The notes under the pieces: generated by a model
What the model was told of the DNA's origin: nothing
Database searches by the model: none
Seen by the model: the letters and a program-made list of their open reading frames with translations, nothing else
Translations under genes and position numbers: made by a program
Assembly: GCA_034406715.1 (NCBI GenBank)
Contig: CP137864.1
Span: 1,054,001 to 1,118,000, forward strand
Direction of reading: 5' to 3'
From: Rhodotorula mucilaginosa
Taxonomy: Eukaryota; Basidiomycota; Microbotryomycetes; Sporidiobolales; Sporidiobolaceae
Length of the DNA stretch: 64,000 nt
Shown: positions 34,300-45,742 of the stretch, one piece after another
Layout: every line of letters starts with the position of its first letter
How positions within the stretch are numbered: the stretch's first letter is position 1

Positions 34300-37200
34300 A
34301 TGCTGCCACGAAGTACAGCTCAGCATGCGACACTGTCTCGCGCAGCAACGTGCGTCGCGCGTCGCCACAGTCTCGCCGCCAACAACCACCGCTGGACGAC
34401 CGTCACCGCCGCCGCTTCTCCAGCCTCTCGCAATCGACGCTCGCTCTCCCTCGCAGCATGGATCCCATCGGTCCTGAGGGCTTCTCCTCCTCCCTCCGCC
34501 GACCAGCAGCAGCAGGGGAACAAACCGTCGAAAGACGGAGAGCGGCCGCCCGGCCTCGATGATTTCTTCGGCGGCTTCCTCGGCAAGCGTCCCACCAACA
34601 ACCCCAAGGACAATGCCTTTCCCGGAGGTGCAGCTCCGCCCGTACCGGGCGCAGCAGAATTGGCGCCCAAGGATCCGCTCAAGGGATTGTTCGGTGAGCA
34701 GGCCGGCGACACGACCGGCGGTCCCGGTCCCGACAAGAACAAGAAGGACGGCAAGGGCGGTTCCGGACACGGCGGCAACAACCAGAACCGCAAACGGGAC
34801 AGCAAGAAGGGGGGCGTGCCGCCCGAAGAGACGCCGCAGCCGCCGAACCCGTCCGCATCGACCGTTCTCGCCACCGCAGTCGCCATGTACGTCCTGTACC
34901 GGCTCTCGTCGCAGTACGACCCTTCGTCCCGCGAGATCACCTGGTCCGAGTTCTACTCGGCGTTCCTGAGCAAAGGCCTCGTCGACAAGTTGACCGTCGT
35001 CAACAAGAGTCGAGTCCGCGTCTCGCTCCACTCGAACGCCACCGGTTCGCCCGCCGGCGCCGCTCCTGGACAGGGGACGTACTATTTCAGCATCGGTTCG
35101 GTCGAAGCGTTCGAACGCAAGCTCGAAGAGGCGCAGAACGAGTTGGGAATCCCGCTCGGGGAGCGTCTCCCCGTCGCCTACCACGACGAGATCCCGCTCG
35201 GCCAGACGATCCTGAGTCTCCTGCCGACTCTGCTCCTGATCGGTTCGACGGTGTGGATCTACCGCCGGATGACGGGAGGCGGTGGCGCCGGCGGCTTGCT
35301 CGGTGGCGGTGGCGGGCCCGGCGGCGGTGGCGGTCCCGGCGGAATTTTTGGCGTCGGCAAGAGCAAGGCCAAGATGTTTAACCCCGAGACCGATATCAAG
35401 GTCGGATTCCGCGATGTGAGTTCTCTCTGTTGGTTCGTTGACCCCGATCTGCAGGAGCTGACGTCAGTTCACGTTCTCAGGTCGCCGGAATGGACGAGGC
35501 GAAAGAGGAGATCATGGAGTTTGTCAAGTTCCTGAAGAATCCGGAGCACTACGAGCGCCTCGGAGCCAAGATCCCCCGCGGCGCCATCTTGTCGGGCCCG
35601 CCCGGAACCGGAAAGACGCTCCTCGCCAAAGCGACCGCAGGCGAAGCCGGCGTCCCTTTCTTCTCCGTCTCGGGTTCCGAGTTTGTCGAGATGTTTGTCG
35701 GAGTCGGCGCGAGTCGGGTCCGCGACCTGTTTGCGCTCGCCAAGAAGAACGCGCCGGCGATCATCTTTATCGACGAGATTGACGCGATCGGCAAGGCGCG
35801 AGGCAAGGGTGGCCAGTTTGGCGGCAACGACGAGCGCGAGTCGACTCTGAACCAGCTCCTTGTTGAGATGGACGGTTTCGGCACGGGAGAGCACGTCGTT
35901 TTGCTGGCAGGCACCAACCGCGCCGACGTCCTCGATCCGGCGTTGATGCGTCCCGGCCGTTTCGACCGCCACATTGCCATCTCGAACCCGGACGTCAGCG
36001 GACGTCGCCAGATCTTTGACGTCCACCTGCGCAAGCTCGTGCTCGATATCCCGAAGGAGGAGCTCGAGAAGGCGCGCCAGGTCAAGGATGTGGAGGAGGA
36101 TGCGTCTGCGGCGGAGAAGGAGGGCAACGTCACGGAGGGTCAACAGCCGGCAGTCGCGCACTTCTCGGCCACGCCGGCACCGCCTTCACCGTCAGTCATC
36201 TCGACTGGTTCGTCCACGATCGACATTGCCTCGTCGCCGATCCTGTCTTCGCTCCTCAAGGCGACTCCGACTTCCGACGCCCCTTCTTCCTCGCCAGTTT
36301 CGGCGTCGGAGGAGGGAAAGAAGCCCAAGTCCAACTTTGAGTCGATGTACACCCTCAAGCCGACGGACCAGATCGACCCGAAGTCCGCCTACGGCCGCCT
36401 CGTGTACAAGCTCGCCGCGCACACGCCCGGATTCTCCGGCGCCGACATCGCCAACGTCTGCAACGAAGCCGCCCTGATCGCCGCTCGACTCGGCGCCGAC
36501 GTCGTCACCGAGAAGCACTTTGAGATGGCGATCGAACGAGTTATTGCCGGAATGGAGCGCAAGAGTCGGGTCCTTGACAAGGAGGAGAAGCGGACCGTCG
36601 CCTACCACGAAGCCGGTCACGCCATCGCCGGATGGAACCTCGAGTTTGCCGACCCTCTGCTCAAGGTGAGTTGCGTTGACTGGGGGAATAATGTGGGGGG
36701 TTGGGGTTGGCGGACTGGGAGAACGGCTACTGATTTACTTTTCTCGCAGGTTTCCATCGTTCCTCGAGGTGTTGGCGCACTAGGTTATGCGCAATACCTC
36801 CCGCGAGAACGGTACTTGTATACAACGCAACAGCTCATCGACCGGATGGTGATGACTCTGGGCGGTCGGGTGGCGGAGGAGATCTTCTTCGGTCGGATCA
36901 CGACCGGCGCCCAGGACGATCTCCAGAAGGTGACGCGCATGGCCACCGAAGTCGTGGCAACTTGTAAGTCTGTGCTTGGCCCGGTCTGGGAGGATGATGG
37001 CTGATTACACCGACGGAGACAGATGGCCTCAATCCCGTTGTCGGCCCCCTCTCCTACCGCCAGGAGCAGGAGTCGTTCCAGAAGCCGTTCTCCGAGAAGA
37101 CCGGCCAGCTCATCGACGACGAGGTCCGCAAGATGGTGTTTGAAGCGCACAAGCGCTGCACCGAACTCTTGACCAAGCACCGCGACCAAGTCGAGAAGGT

Positions 37201-37420
37201 CGCCCAGCGCTTGCTCGAACGCGAGGTCCTGACTCGGGACGACATGGTAGAGATGGTCGGCAAGCGACCACACGGCGACACGTACGACGAAGCCCTGTCG
37301 TTTGGAGCCGCCGTGCCCGAGTCTGCCGAAGGTGGGCACGGCATCGAGGGCGGTCACGGCGGCGGTCTCGGCAACCCCGTGCCCGAGCCCAAGGGCATCG
37401 AAGGAGGTCCCAACGCCTAA
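34300..37420 (+). CDS. Mitochondrial m-AAA protease subunit (AFG3/YTA10-YTA12 family)
   Basis: Exons 34300-35415, 35481-36665, 36750-36963 and 37023-37420, giving 970 aa. An Arg/Ser/Ala-rich mitochondrial targeting region, then two membrane segments ([14 protein letters not shown] and [18 protein letters not shown]) flank the intermembrane-space domain. A Gly-rich linker follows, then the AAA+ core: Walker A GPPGTGKT (about 411-418), Walker [12 protein letters not shown] and RPGRFDRH. The M41 zinc site is HEAGH (about 748-752). It degrades misfolded inner-membrane proteins. An insert of about 105 residues (about 561-673, Ser/Pro/Ala-rich) splits the AAA domain before [15 protein letters not shown]. 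It could be either the Yta10 or Yta12 orthologue. Divergent from EB1 (246 bp apart). Confidence 0.93.
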
Positions 37421-37674
37421 GCGTTGTTGCCTCCCAATATTTGTCGCCTATAGAGACGGTGGCGAATCGATTCCGAACCCTTTGTACCATGTACCACCTG
37501 TGTAGCTACCGTCAGCATGCCTTCTTTCTCTCCCTGCGCGCATATCCACTCCACAAGCAATCTGAATGAAAAGCATACTATGCTCCCAATCGCAGACCCT
37601 GGAAGCGAGTCGCAAGCGAGCGAAAAGTTGGGAGGGCGTTCCGGGGCGAAAAGAAGGGAAAAGAAGCGGCATTG

Positions 37675-39001
37675 TTACAACTTGTCGGCGAACCGCTTCA
37701 ACAACCTGTCCTCGACTCCTTCGGCGACCCAGCTGTACTCGACAATGTCGAGGTTCTCGCGTTCGGCGCGGAACATTTTCGAGTAGTCGGGTCCGGGCGC
37801 GCCGGGCATCTGCGGCGGTGGAGCGGGACCGCCGGCGGGTCCGCCGCCTGGCCCCGACGCGGTGGCGGCCATCATTGGATTCATGGCAGCCATGTTGTTG
37901 GCTGTGGCAGGGGATCAGAGGCGTTGTGAGTCCGGGGCGCGCATCTGCCAGCCGAAGGAGAAGGCGGTGTTTTTCTCTCCCCCTCGGCACAGTTGCAGGG
38001 CTCGCACCAGCGGACGACTCACCACTCATGCCATCTCCGAGCAAGAGTTGGTACACGGGCGAGAGGCCAAACATGCACAAAAAGTACCACGAGGTGCCGG
38101 AGCACCAGCTCGCGTCGAGGCCGGTCAGGATCGCGGGTGGCACGCCGCGCTGGAGGAGCTCTTTGAAGCGGACGGGGAGCGGGAAGGGGATGCGAGCTGT
38201 GCATCGGCGTGTCGGAATTTCGTGACGTGTCAGCTTTCCCTCGGATACGAGGATCGCAATTGAGACAAATTTTGCTTTCACAGGCGACGCACCGAGGAGC
38301 GCGGGCGGGAAGAAGCGGTTCACGAGGTACATGGTCGCCATCTATGTGCGAATATCGTCATCTCACCAACCACAACCTAGAGTATTGGCCCCGGCTGATG
38401 TGGTGGTCTCGAAGAAGACGCACCTGAGGGATGAATCCGGCCGCCTGCTTCGACATCATGTCCTTCAAGCCGTCGAGCATGGCTTCGGTCGCGGCCGGGT
38501 CCTCGAGCGGGTTCGGCTTGGGTGCGGCGGTGGTCCCCTCGGGTGCGGGCGGTTCTTTCAGGAACGAGCCGTTGATGTAGTTCTCGGCGAGGTGGGCTCG
38601 GAGGGCGACGAACGCGGCTGGAGGGAGGTACGAGCTGTGCGCGCGGAGGAGCTGACCGCGAGTGATGGCGCGCCTGCGAAAGAGTAGAGATCAATTACGG
38701 CGTCGTCATTCCGGGTAGAAGAGAAGAGCGCACTGTTCCCTGACGGCGAGAGGAGGTTGCGGTTTCGGCGGCGCGTCAAAGTACTTTGCGATGACGAAAC
38801 GGGCAATGCCGCTCAGTACGACGACGAGGGTGAGCGGGAGGAGGACCTTGTCCCGGATGTCTGTGCGTGGCCGGCCATAACAGAGTGAGCGCTGAGCGCT
38901 CCAGTGGGGGCGGAGGAGAAGTAGGGGAGCTGACCTGGATCGAGGGTGAGGTCGCGCCCTGGACCAGCATACATCTTGTACGGCACTGCACTACTCGCCA
39001 T
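37675..39001 (-). CDS. EMC3: ER membrane protein complex subunit 3 (EMC3)
   Basis: Exons on the minus strand: 38935-39001, 38734-38860, 38424-38673, 38293-38341, 38023-38196 and 37675-37901, giving 297 aa. EMC3 is the Oxa1/YidC-related core subunit of the ER membrane insertase complex. Conserved blocks are LDPDIRDKVLLPLTLVVVL near the N-terminus, the cytosolic helices, MATMYLVNRFF, PFPLPVRFKELLQRGV and SWYFLCMFGLSPVYQLLLG. The C-terminal tail is Gly/Pro/Ala-rich and includes FRAERENLDIVEY. Three membrane segments are visible, as expected. The start codon lies only 114 bp from the divergent BOR1-like gene. Confidence 0.93.
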
Positions 39002-39115
39002 CGCTGTGCTCGTCTAGCCAGACAAGTGTACGCGGTCAAGTGTCGATCCGCCGCCACGAGATCGGACAATTTCAAACTCGAACACTTCATTAGTCGTTGC
39101 CGGAGCTTTTCAAGG
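39002..39115. promoter_or_regulatory. Very short divergent promoter EMC3 / BOR1-like
   Basis: Only 114 bp separate the two start codons (168 bp if the transporter starts at its next in-frame ATG, 39170). Both promoters and 5' UTRs must fit here or overlap the neighbouring coding exon. Confidence 0.6.
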
Positions 39116-42100
39116 ATGCAGACGCTGCATGGGGACGCACAGCTGCAGCCCGACTCGGACCGCGCGTCCATGTCGACCCGCGCCACCGGACGAGACTCGT
39201 CCGTCGACTCGACCGCTCCTGCTGCTCCTGCTCCTGCTCCTGCTCCCGCTCGCGAACAACCAGTACACTTTTATCCGCCGCAAAAGGAGTACATGTACGC
39301 CGATGCTAGACAACCCTCGATCCGCAGCAGCCGGGCCTCGTCCAGGAGAGAACGTCGTTCGGATCCTGGCGTCGACGGAGAACTGTTCCCACCCGATCCG
39401 CGACCGTGGCCAACCCGTTCGCTCCTGTACCAGTACATGCCCTTCCGCGGCATGTACCACGACGTCAAGCGGAGGCTGCCGTTCTACCTCAGCGATTGGT
39501 ACATCGCCTTTCTCCCGCAAAACTGGGAAAGGGTCGTCGGCGCCACCATCCGCATGTACTTTCTCAAGTCGGTCCCGTCCCCTCGTTCTCACCCACATTG
39601 GGCCCTCTACTGACATTGCGTGATCACCAGCCTGATGCCATGCCTGGCCTACATCATCGACATGTATGTCCGGACCGACGGGACGTACGGCGTCAACGAA
39701 GGCATCCTCTCGTCCGCCATCGCGGCGCTCGCGTTCGCCCTCTTCTCGGTCCAGCCCCTCACCATCGTCGGCGTGACCGGTCTCATCAACTTGTTCAACT
39801 ACACCACGTACGACATCCTCGACAGCTACGACGTCGATTACCTCCAGTTCCAAGCTTGGGCGCTCATGTACGTCTTGCTCGCTCGCTCAGTTGCGCGAGA
39901 TACTGACCGAGAAACTGCACACAGCTGGGCTGCCATCATGCACTGGATCATTGCCGTATTCAACGTCTGTGACTATACGCGCTTCGTCACGGACATGACG
40001 AGCGAAAGTTTTGGACTCTGTACGTCATTATTTCTTGTCGATCCCTAGGCACACCAAGTTGACCTTTTTTCAATCACACGCCTCCGCCGACCTACATATA
40101 GATGTCGGTGTCATTTATGTACAGAAGGGAATCGAACTCCTTGTGTACGAGTTTGACACGGGCAACGGACAAGCGGGCTGGCTCGCCTGCCTCGTCGCCG
40201 TGCTCTTTGCGCTCGCCGTCTACTTTATCGAAGGCACGGGTTTGCAGCCCTTTGGACGTGAGTCATACCTGCTCGTCTTGAATAGCTACCTAGCCCGTCA
40301 GGAATAGCGAACTGATAGCTTCACGCGCGCGAAACAGCGTTCTGGTTCCGCAAGTTCTTGATCGACTACTCGTTCGCCGCCGCCATCATCTTTTTCACCG
40401 GCTTTGTCCATATGTAAGCTTTCTCTCTTAGCCTTGTCTCCGCTTGCAGACAGCAGCGATGGTCGCTGACTCGGGCATGGCTTGAAACAGCCCCGGCTGG
40501 ATCCAAGATTCAGACCTCGAAAAGCTGCCCATCTTTGCCACCCTTCAGCCCACGCTCGAGTGAGTCTATCGCCCTTTGAAGACGACAATCAGCTGCGGGC
40601 TGACATCAATCGCCGCCGCCCTTGACAGCCGCACCTGGGTCGTCCCGTTCTGGGATCTGCCCGTCAAATGGGTCTTTGTTGCCTTGCCTTTCGGCTTCCT
40701 CGTCACGCTCCTCTTCTACTTTGACGTGAGTCTGCGCCGCTCTACATGCATGCCATCGTACCTGTTCCACAAGTGCGAGACTGTTTGCGTAACTGCCGCT
40801 GACCCCCGTTCAATTCTCCTCTGTGCAGAACAATGTCAGTTCCGTCATGGCCCAGTCTCGCGGTTTCCCCGTCAAGCGCCCCGCTGGCTTCCATTGGGAC
40901 TTTTTCCTCCTCGGCTGCACCACCTTTGTCGCCGGGATCCTCGGCCTCCCCGCTCCGAACGGACTCGTGCCGCAAGCGCCGGTCCACACCGAAGCGCTCT
41001 CGGTCACCGAACTCGTGCCGGAAGAGGCGCCGCTCGCCGAGGGCGGGTTCTTTGAAGGCGATGTGAAGCAGGCGAGGAGGGAAGCGAGGGAGCAGAGGCG
41101 GCTGAGGGGCGAGGAGCGGAAACCGCTCCGAGTCGTGCGGACTCGCGTCGTCGAGCAGAGGGTGTCCCACTTTGCTATGGGCGTGAGTACTCTCTTCTCT
41201 CCGGTTTGTCGGGTGACGCGGGCGATACGGAACTGATACGAGCCGTGTTATTCCTCGCTGGGCAGCTCTTGATCCTCGGCACCATGTCGCGACCTCTGCT
41301 CGTCGTGCTGTAAGTGTACCTGTGTCCGACCGGGTCCCTCACTCACTGCACTGTGGAGATCAAAGTGCATTACAAGCGGTGCTGACTCTAACCTTACAGG
41401 GGCTTGATGGCGCGCGCCATGTTTGCCGGCATTTTCCTCGTCGTCGGCTGGGGCTCGATCGAAGGGAACGGCATCGTCCACAAGACGCTGTACCTGTTCC
41501 GCGATCGTCGCATGACGCCGACCAACCACCCGCTGTACCGCATCTCGAAGCGCAGCATCGCCGAGTTTGTTGCGATTCAGTGGATTTTTTTCGCAGCCAT
41601 GATTGCCGTCTCGGAGACGATCGGTACGCTCATCCCAAGTCTTCGGAGCGTGACTCGAGTGATCTGGAAAGACTGACTCCCGCTTCTTCGCGTCAAACTT
41701 GACAGCGGGTATCTCGTTCCCCATCTTCCCGCTCGCGCTCATTCCCGTCCGGCACTTTACCATCCCCAAACTCTTCACTCCCGAAGAAATCGCCGCCCTC
41801 GACGCTCCGACTGCCAACTCGCCCGCGGTGCTCGTCTCGCTCGGCGGGCCACTACAGCCCGAACGAGCCTCGACCCGACGAGCGGCGCGGCGTCCGTCGT
41901 TCGCGAGCGGACTCAGCACGCAGCGGAGTCATTATGACGGCGGCGCCGACAACAACGGCCTGCGGAGACGGCCAAGTCATGGAGATCTTCCGTCGCACGA
42001 TGACGAGGAACAGTACTTCGATGACGAGGAAGAGGCGGAGGACGAGGCGGCGGAGGAGCGCGAGCGCCGACTGAGGCAGCACGACGTCCAAGGCGGTATG

Positions 42101-42136
42101 GCCGGCCTGCAGCGGGTCATCTCGATCAAACGGTAG
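39116..42136 (+). CDS. BOR1: BOR1-like borate/bicarbonate (SLC4-type) anion transporter
   Basis: Eleven exons: 39116-39567, 39631-39867, 39925-40019, 40102-40257, 40338-40413, 40491-40559, 40629-40725, 40829-41182, 41266-41309, 41400-41623 and 41706-42136; 744 aa. A disordered N-terminus with an Ala-Pro repeat precedes the SLC4/BOR fold of many membrane helices. Signatures include QPLTIVGVTGLINLFNYT, FNVCDYTRFVTD, VGVIYVQKGIELL, QDSDLEKLP, HWDFFLLGCTTFVAGILGLP with PNGLVPQAPVHTEAL, and RPLLVVLGLMARAMFAGIFL. Fungal Bor1 exports boron and affects vacuolar sorting. The C-terminal tail is acidic and Ser-rich. A start at 39170 is the alternative. Confidence 0.9.
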
Positions 42137-42443
42137 ATCAAAAGGGGACGATGCTCCGGTCGGCCGCGTATAGTCTCTCCTCGTGTATGACTAATGATAA
42201 TTTATTCTAGCGAATCCATGAGTTTCACGTGAGGCGTGCACGACCGCTTTCGAAAGACGCTGGAAACGCAGTAGGCCGCCAATCGGCTGCCAGCATGGGA
42301 TGCTTCATGCTCCATTGCTAACGAAGTCGTCCTGCTTGTGCATGCAGTGCGTCGAACTCCGCTCGTAAATCCCGCCGGCGATTGTTTTCGACTTTTTGCG
42401 TCGTCGCTTGTCACTCTACACTCCTTGCGCCTCTTGGTGAACG
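42137..42443. promoter_or_regulatory. Intergenic region BOR1-like / DTD1
   Basis: About 307 bp holding the transporter 3' UTR and DTD1 promoter. No feature recognised. Confidence 0.4.
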
Positions 42444-43660
42444 ATGCGCGCTGTCATTCAGCGAGTGACTCAGGCATCCGTCACGGTCGACGGGCAGGTC
42501 GTCTCGAGCATCGGTCGAGGTGAGCCGTTCCTCCCCCACCAAGCGACTGCCGGATGCCGCGGGATACGGGACGATGCCCGAGGAGCCGTCGCCCGGGGCT
42601 ACGAGCTCTGCAAAGCAGCGACAAGCTCCCACACTAGGCTGTGCGAATTCCTTCGGAGCTGACGAGCCAGGATCTCTCGCAGGAATCCTTTGCCTGATCG
42701 GAATCTCGACGACCGACACGGCGTACGAGTCGACATGGCTCGCGTCCAAGCTGCTCGGACTCAAAGTCTTTCCCGAAGACAAGGACGGCGAAGTCTGGGG
42801 CTGGAAGAATAGCGTCGTCGATGCTGGCTACGAGGTTCTCTGCGGTGAGTCGTCTCGATCGACAACTGGTTCTCCGGACGCTTACTGGAACACTCGCGCG
42901 CAGTCTCTCAATTCACTCTCTACGCAAATCTCCGCAAGGGCAGTAAGCCCGACTTCCACGGTGCAAAGGTAGGGAGAATTCCGGTTGTCTCTGGTCGTGG
43001 CGGAACTATTGGCAATGTCCTGTTGCTCACGTACGGTGTCGCGTATGCTTCAATAGGGCGGAGACGATGCGCGGCAGATGTATCACGATTTTCTCGAGGA
43101 CCTCCGGACAAAGTACCAAGCGGACAAGATCTTTGACGGAAAGGTGCGCGTCCTGCCCCCGACACTCTCGCTGAGACAGGAGGCTCTTCGCGCACGCTGA
43201 TGCCCATGTCCTCCCACAGTTCGGAGCCATGATGGATGTTCAACTCACGAATGACGTGCGTCGGATAAGAACTTCATGTAACAGCGCGAGGCCGAACAGG
43301 CGCCACGAGCTCTACTGACGCTTCTTTCTGTTGCCGACGCAGGGCCCGGTCACTCTGATCCTCGACTCGGCAACGGACGCACCCGCTCCACCGAAAGCCA
43401 AGACGCCCCTGACTGCCGAACAAAAGGAGCGCGCGAAAGCCAAAGTCGCGGCACGGCAAGAGCGCGCCAAGCAGCAACGACCCAATGGTTCCGCCACAGT
43501 CGACGCTGCCGCTTCCGAGCCAAACGTCGCCGCTACTGCGCCAGCCATCGGTTCTGGCGTGGCGGCGTTGAGCGAGGACCGGCTGATCAGCGAAGCGGAG
43601 GAAAAGAGTCGAGAGCTCGCGGAATCGTTCAAGATTGCCATGACCGAAAGCTATCCATAG
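42444..43660 (+). CDS. DTD1: D-aminoacyl-tRNA deacylase (DTD1)
   Basis: Exons 42444-42519, 42683-42844, 42904-42968, 43057-43143, 43220-43255 and 43343-43660, giving 247 aa. It clears D-amino acids mis-attached to tRNA. The N-terminus MRAVIQRVTQASVTVDGQVV and the catalytic motifs SQFTLYA and NDGPVTLILDS (the Gly-cisPro cross-subunit hook) are intact. The family is usually about 150 aa; here the canonical end is extended by about 95 residues, an Ala/Lys/Glu-rich helical segment (LTAEQKERAKAKVAARQERA) and a disordered part. The donor at 42969 (GTAGGG) is weak but keeps frame. Confidence 0.93.
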
Positions 43661-43749
43661 TCGCCTCCTCCCGCACGCACATAGACCTAATCGTAAACCC
43701 GCACTCGTGCTTGCATATACACGTATCTATTCCAGACTCCTCCATCTTT

Positions 43750-45444
43750 CTACTCGAGGAACTTTTCGACAACGTCGAGCCACTCTTTGGCAGCATCGAC
43801 CATCGGCAAGTGACCGGCGCTCGGGATCTGTTCAAACTGGGCGTTGACGCCGTCCGCCACGAGCTTGTCCTTGAGGCCGCTGAGCACGCCCGGGAGCGCG
43901 CCGTCCCGTTCGCCGGCGACGAGGAGGACCTTCTTCTCCTTGAGCTTGTCGGCCAGACCGGGGTAGACGTCGTAGCCCTGCAACGCAGCCGCGCTCATGG
44001 CGAAACCCTCAATCGGCGTGGTGGCGATCATGTCGTGGATGTAAAACTCGCGGCGCCCACCGACGTTGAACTCGCTCGTCGACCCTTGCGGGAACCAGCG
44101 CGGGACCGTCACGTCCGCGAGCGGGACCATCGAGTTTTTCGAGCGAGCGAGCTCGATCCGCTCGTCCCAGGCTTTCGAGTTGGCAGCGGGCGAAGTTGCC
44201 TGCGTGTCGCACGTGACGAGGCGCGAGAACAGCGAGGAATGCTGGTGCGCGAACGCGAGCGTGGTGGCGCCGCCTTGCGAGACGCCCACGACGGCGTGAA
44301 TCGGAGTCGGGATCGAGAGCTGGTCGAGGATGACGGCGATGTCGTTGGCGAGGACCTCGAGCGTGCACTTGTTTGGCGGGACGGACGACTGCACCGAGAG
44401 ACACCGTCAGCAAGATCGCTCACCCAAAGCCCCAAATTCATAGCCGAGCCAGCTTGGAAAGACGCACCTTGCCGTGACCGCGCTGGTCGTACGTGATGAG
44501 GTTGTACTTTTTGCTGAGGCGCGGGAGGACGCCGTCCCACATCTTTTGGTTCGTCATGAGCGAGTTGACAAAGACGAGCCACGGCGCGTTGTCGTCGTTG
44601 ACGCGCTTGGCGACCTTGACGTGCAGCTTGACTCCCGCTTCGACCTCGACGTCGTGCTCGGTCTGCTCCGTCTCGGGCAAGGGGACGCTGACGTCGCCCA
44701 TGTCGCCGACGTCGAGCGTGACGAGCAAGCGCGAGACCATGTTGTACGTCGCCGTGACGGCCGTCACTTCGAGCAACTGCTGGTCATCCTTGAGGAACTG
44801 CTTGAGGTCGTCGAGGCGCGACTGCGGCACCTGGACGTTGTAGGTCGAAGCGTCGGCGAAGCGGAGCGCGGCGGCCTGGAAGGGCGAGAGGACGCCCGGT
44901 GCGGACGGCGTCGGCAGCGGCGTGTGCAGGTCACGGATGACGGTCAACTGCTGAGCCGTGAGTCCGGCATCGACCCCGACGTGCGCATGGTCTGTCGAGC
45001 GGGCGGGTGAGTACGCTTGCGGGTCGAGGTGAACGTCAACGGGGAAATTCATGCGTACGGATCCATTCAAAGGTGGCCGAGTTGCGGGCAGCGACGCGGA
45101 GAATCTGCGCGCACAGGAGGGTCACAAACTGTGCCTCGGGCCTGGATCAAGGGACTGCAACTCACCATGAGTTCGCGGATGTCGTCCGGGAGCGAGTTTC
45201 GGTTCCGGACCGCTCCGAGGAGAGAGTTCCATCCGCTCTGGGGCAAAGTACAGACAGGCTGTGGTCAGTTGACGTGCTCGTCTTGGCGGTGCTCCGAGGA
45301 GGGGAGGGGACGGACTGCGATCTCTGGAGCGTTGAGGAGCGCCTGGTCGAGCGGGGTCAGTCCTCGTGCGCCGCGGCGTTCGCGGATGGCGTCCCCGATG
45401 GGTGAGGTTCCCTTGGCGGGGTTCTTGTACGGGATGCGCGGCAT
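43750..45444 (-). CDS. Carboxymuconolactone decarboxylase / alpha-beta hydrolase fusion (candidate 3-carboxymuconolactone hydrolase/decarboxylase)
   Basis: Exons on the minus strand: 45316-45444, 45166-45237, 45059-45104, 44468-44991 and 43750-44388, giving 469 aa. Residues about 1-185 are carboxymuconolactone decarboxylase (CMD)-like: MPRIPYKNPAKG, ALLNAPEIASGWNSLLGAVR, IRELMILRVAA, FEWIHHAHV. Residues about 195-469 are an alpha/beta hydrolase like 3-oxoadipate enol-lactonase: YDQRGHGK, nucleophile VGVSQGG (Ser294), Asp419 in AGERDG and His450 in SAGHLPM. One protein could therefore decarboxylate and hydrolyse a muconolactone to 3-oxoadipate, a combined activity known from fungal protocatechuate catabolism. 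The order is reversed relative to bacterial PcaL. No targeting signal. It diverges from the EthD-like gene. Confidence 0.85.
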
Positions 45445-45742
45445 GCTCTGCGTGTGTAGAGGTGTGGAAGAGGGAGGGTTGCAAGTTCCGGCCGAGAAAT
45501 TTCACCCGGCCGAGGCTGCGCCGAGCCGCGGCTTGGGTTCCGTCTCGCTCTACACGCCTCTCTTTTGCCCGTTGACTGCCTCGGACTCCCGCTTGGTAAA
45601 GCTGCAGTGCGCTACAGCGATCCCTCGAAAGCCAACCGGACTGACCCTCCTCCTCTCCGCCCTTGTTGACCTGCTCTCTCGAAAATCTCGTCATCGACTT
45701 GCACTCGCTCGACTCGGCCACTGCCCGACAGCTCTTGCTACA
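45445..45742. promoter_or_regulatory. Divergent promoter, CMD-hydrolase fusion / EthD-like gene
   Basis: 298 bp between start codons. It contains the word GCCGCGGCTCGGC (minus strand, 45520-45532), also found exactly in the dioxygenase/lactonizing-enzyme promoter at 51503-51515. Confidence 0.5.
45520..45532 (-). promoter_or_regulatory. Shared 13-bp GC-rich element, copy 1
   Basis: Exact GCCGCGGCTCGGC on the minus strand, between the divergent fusion and EthD-like genes. The core CCGCGG is palindromic and CGG triplets are typical targets of Zn2Cys6 regulators; the regulatory role is inference. Confidence 0.35.
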
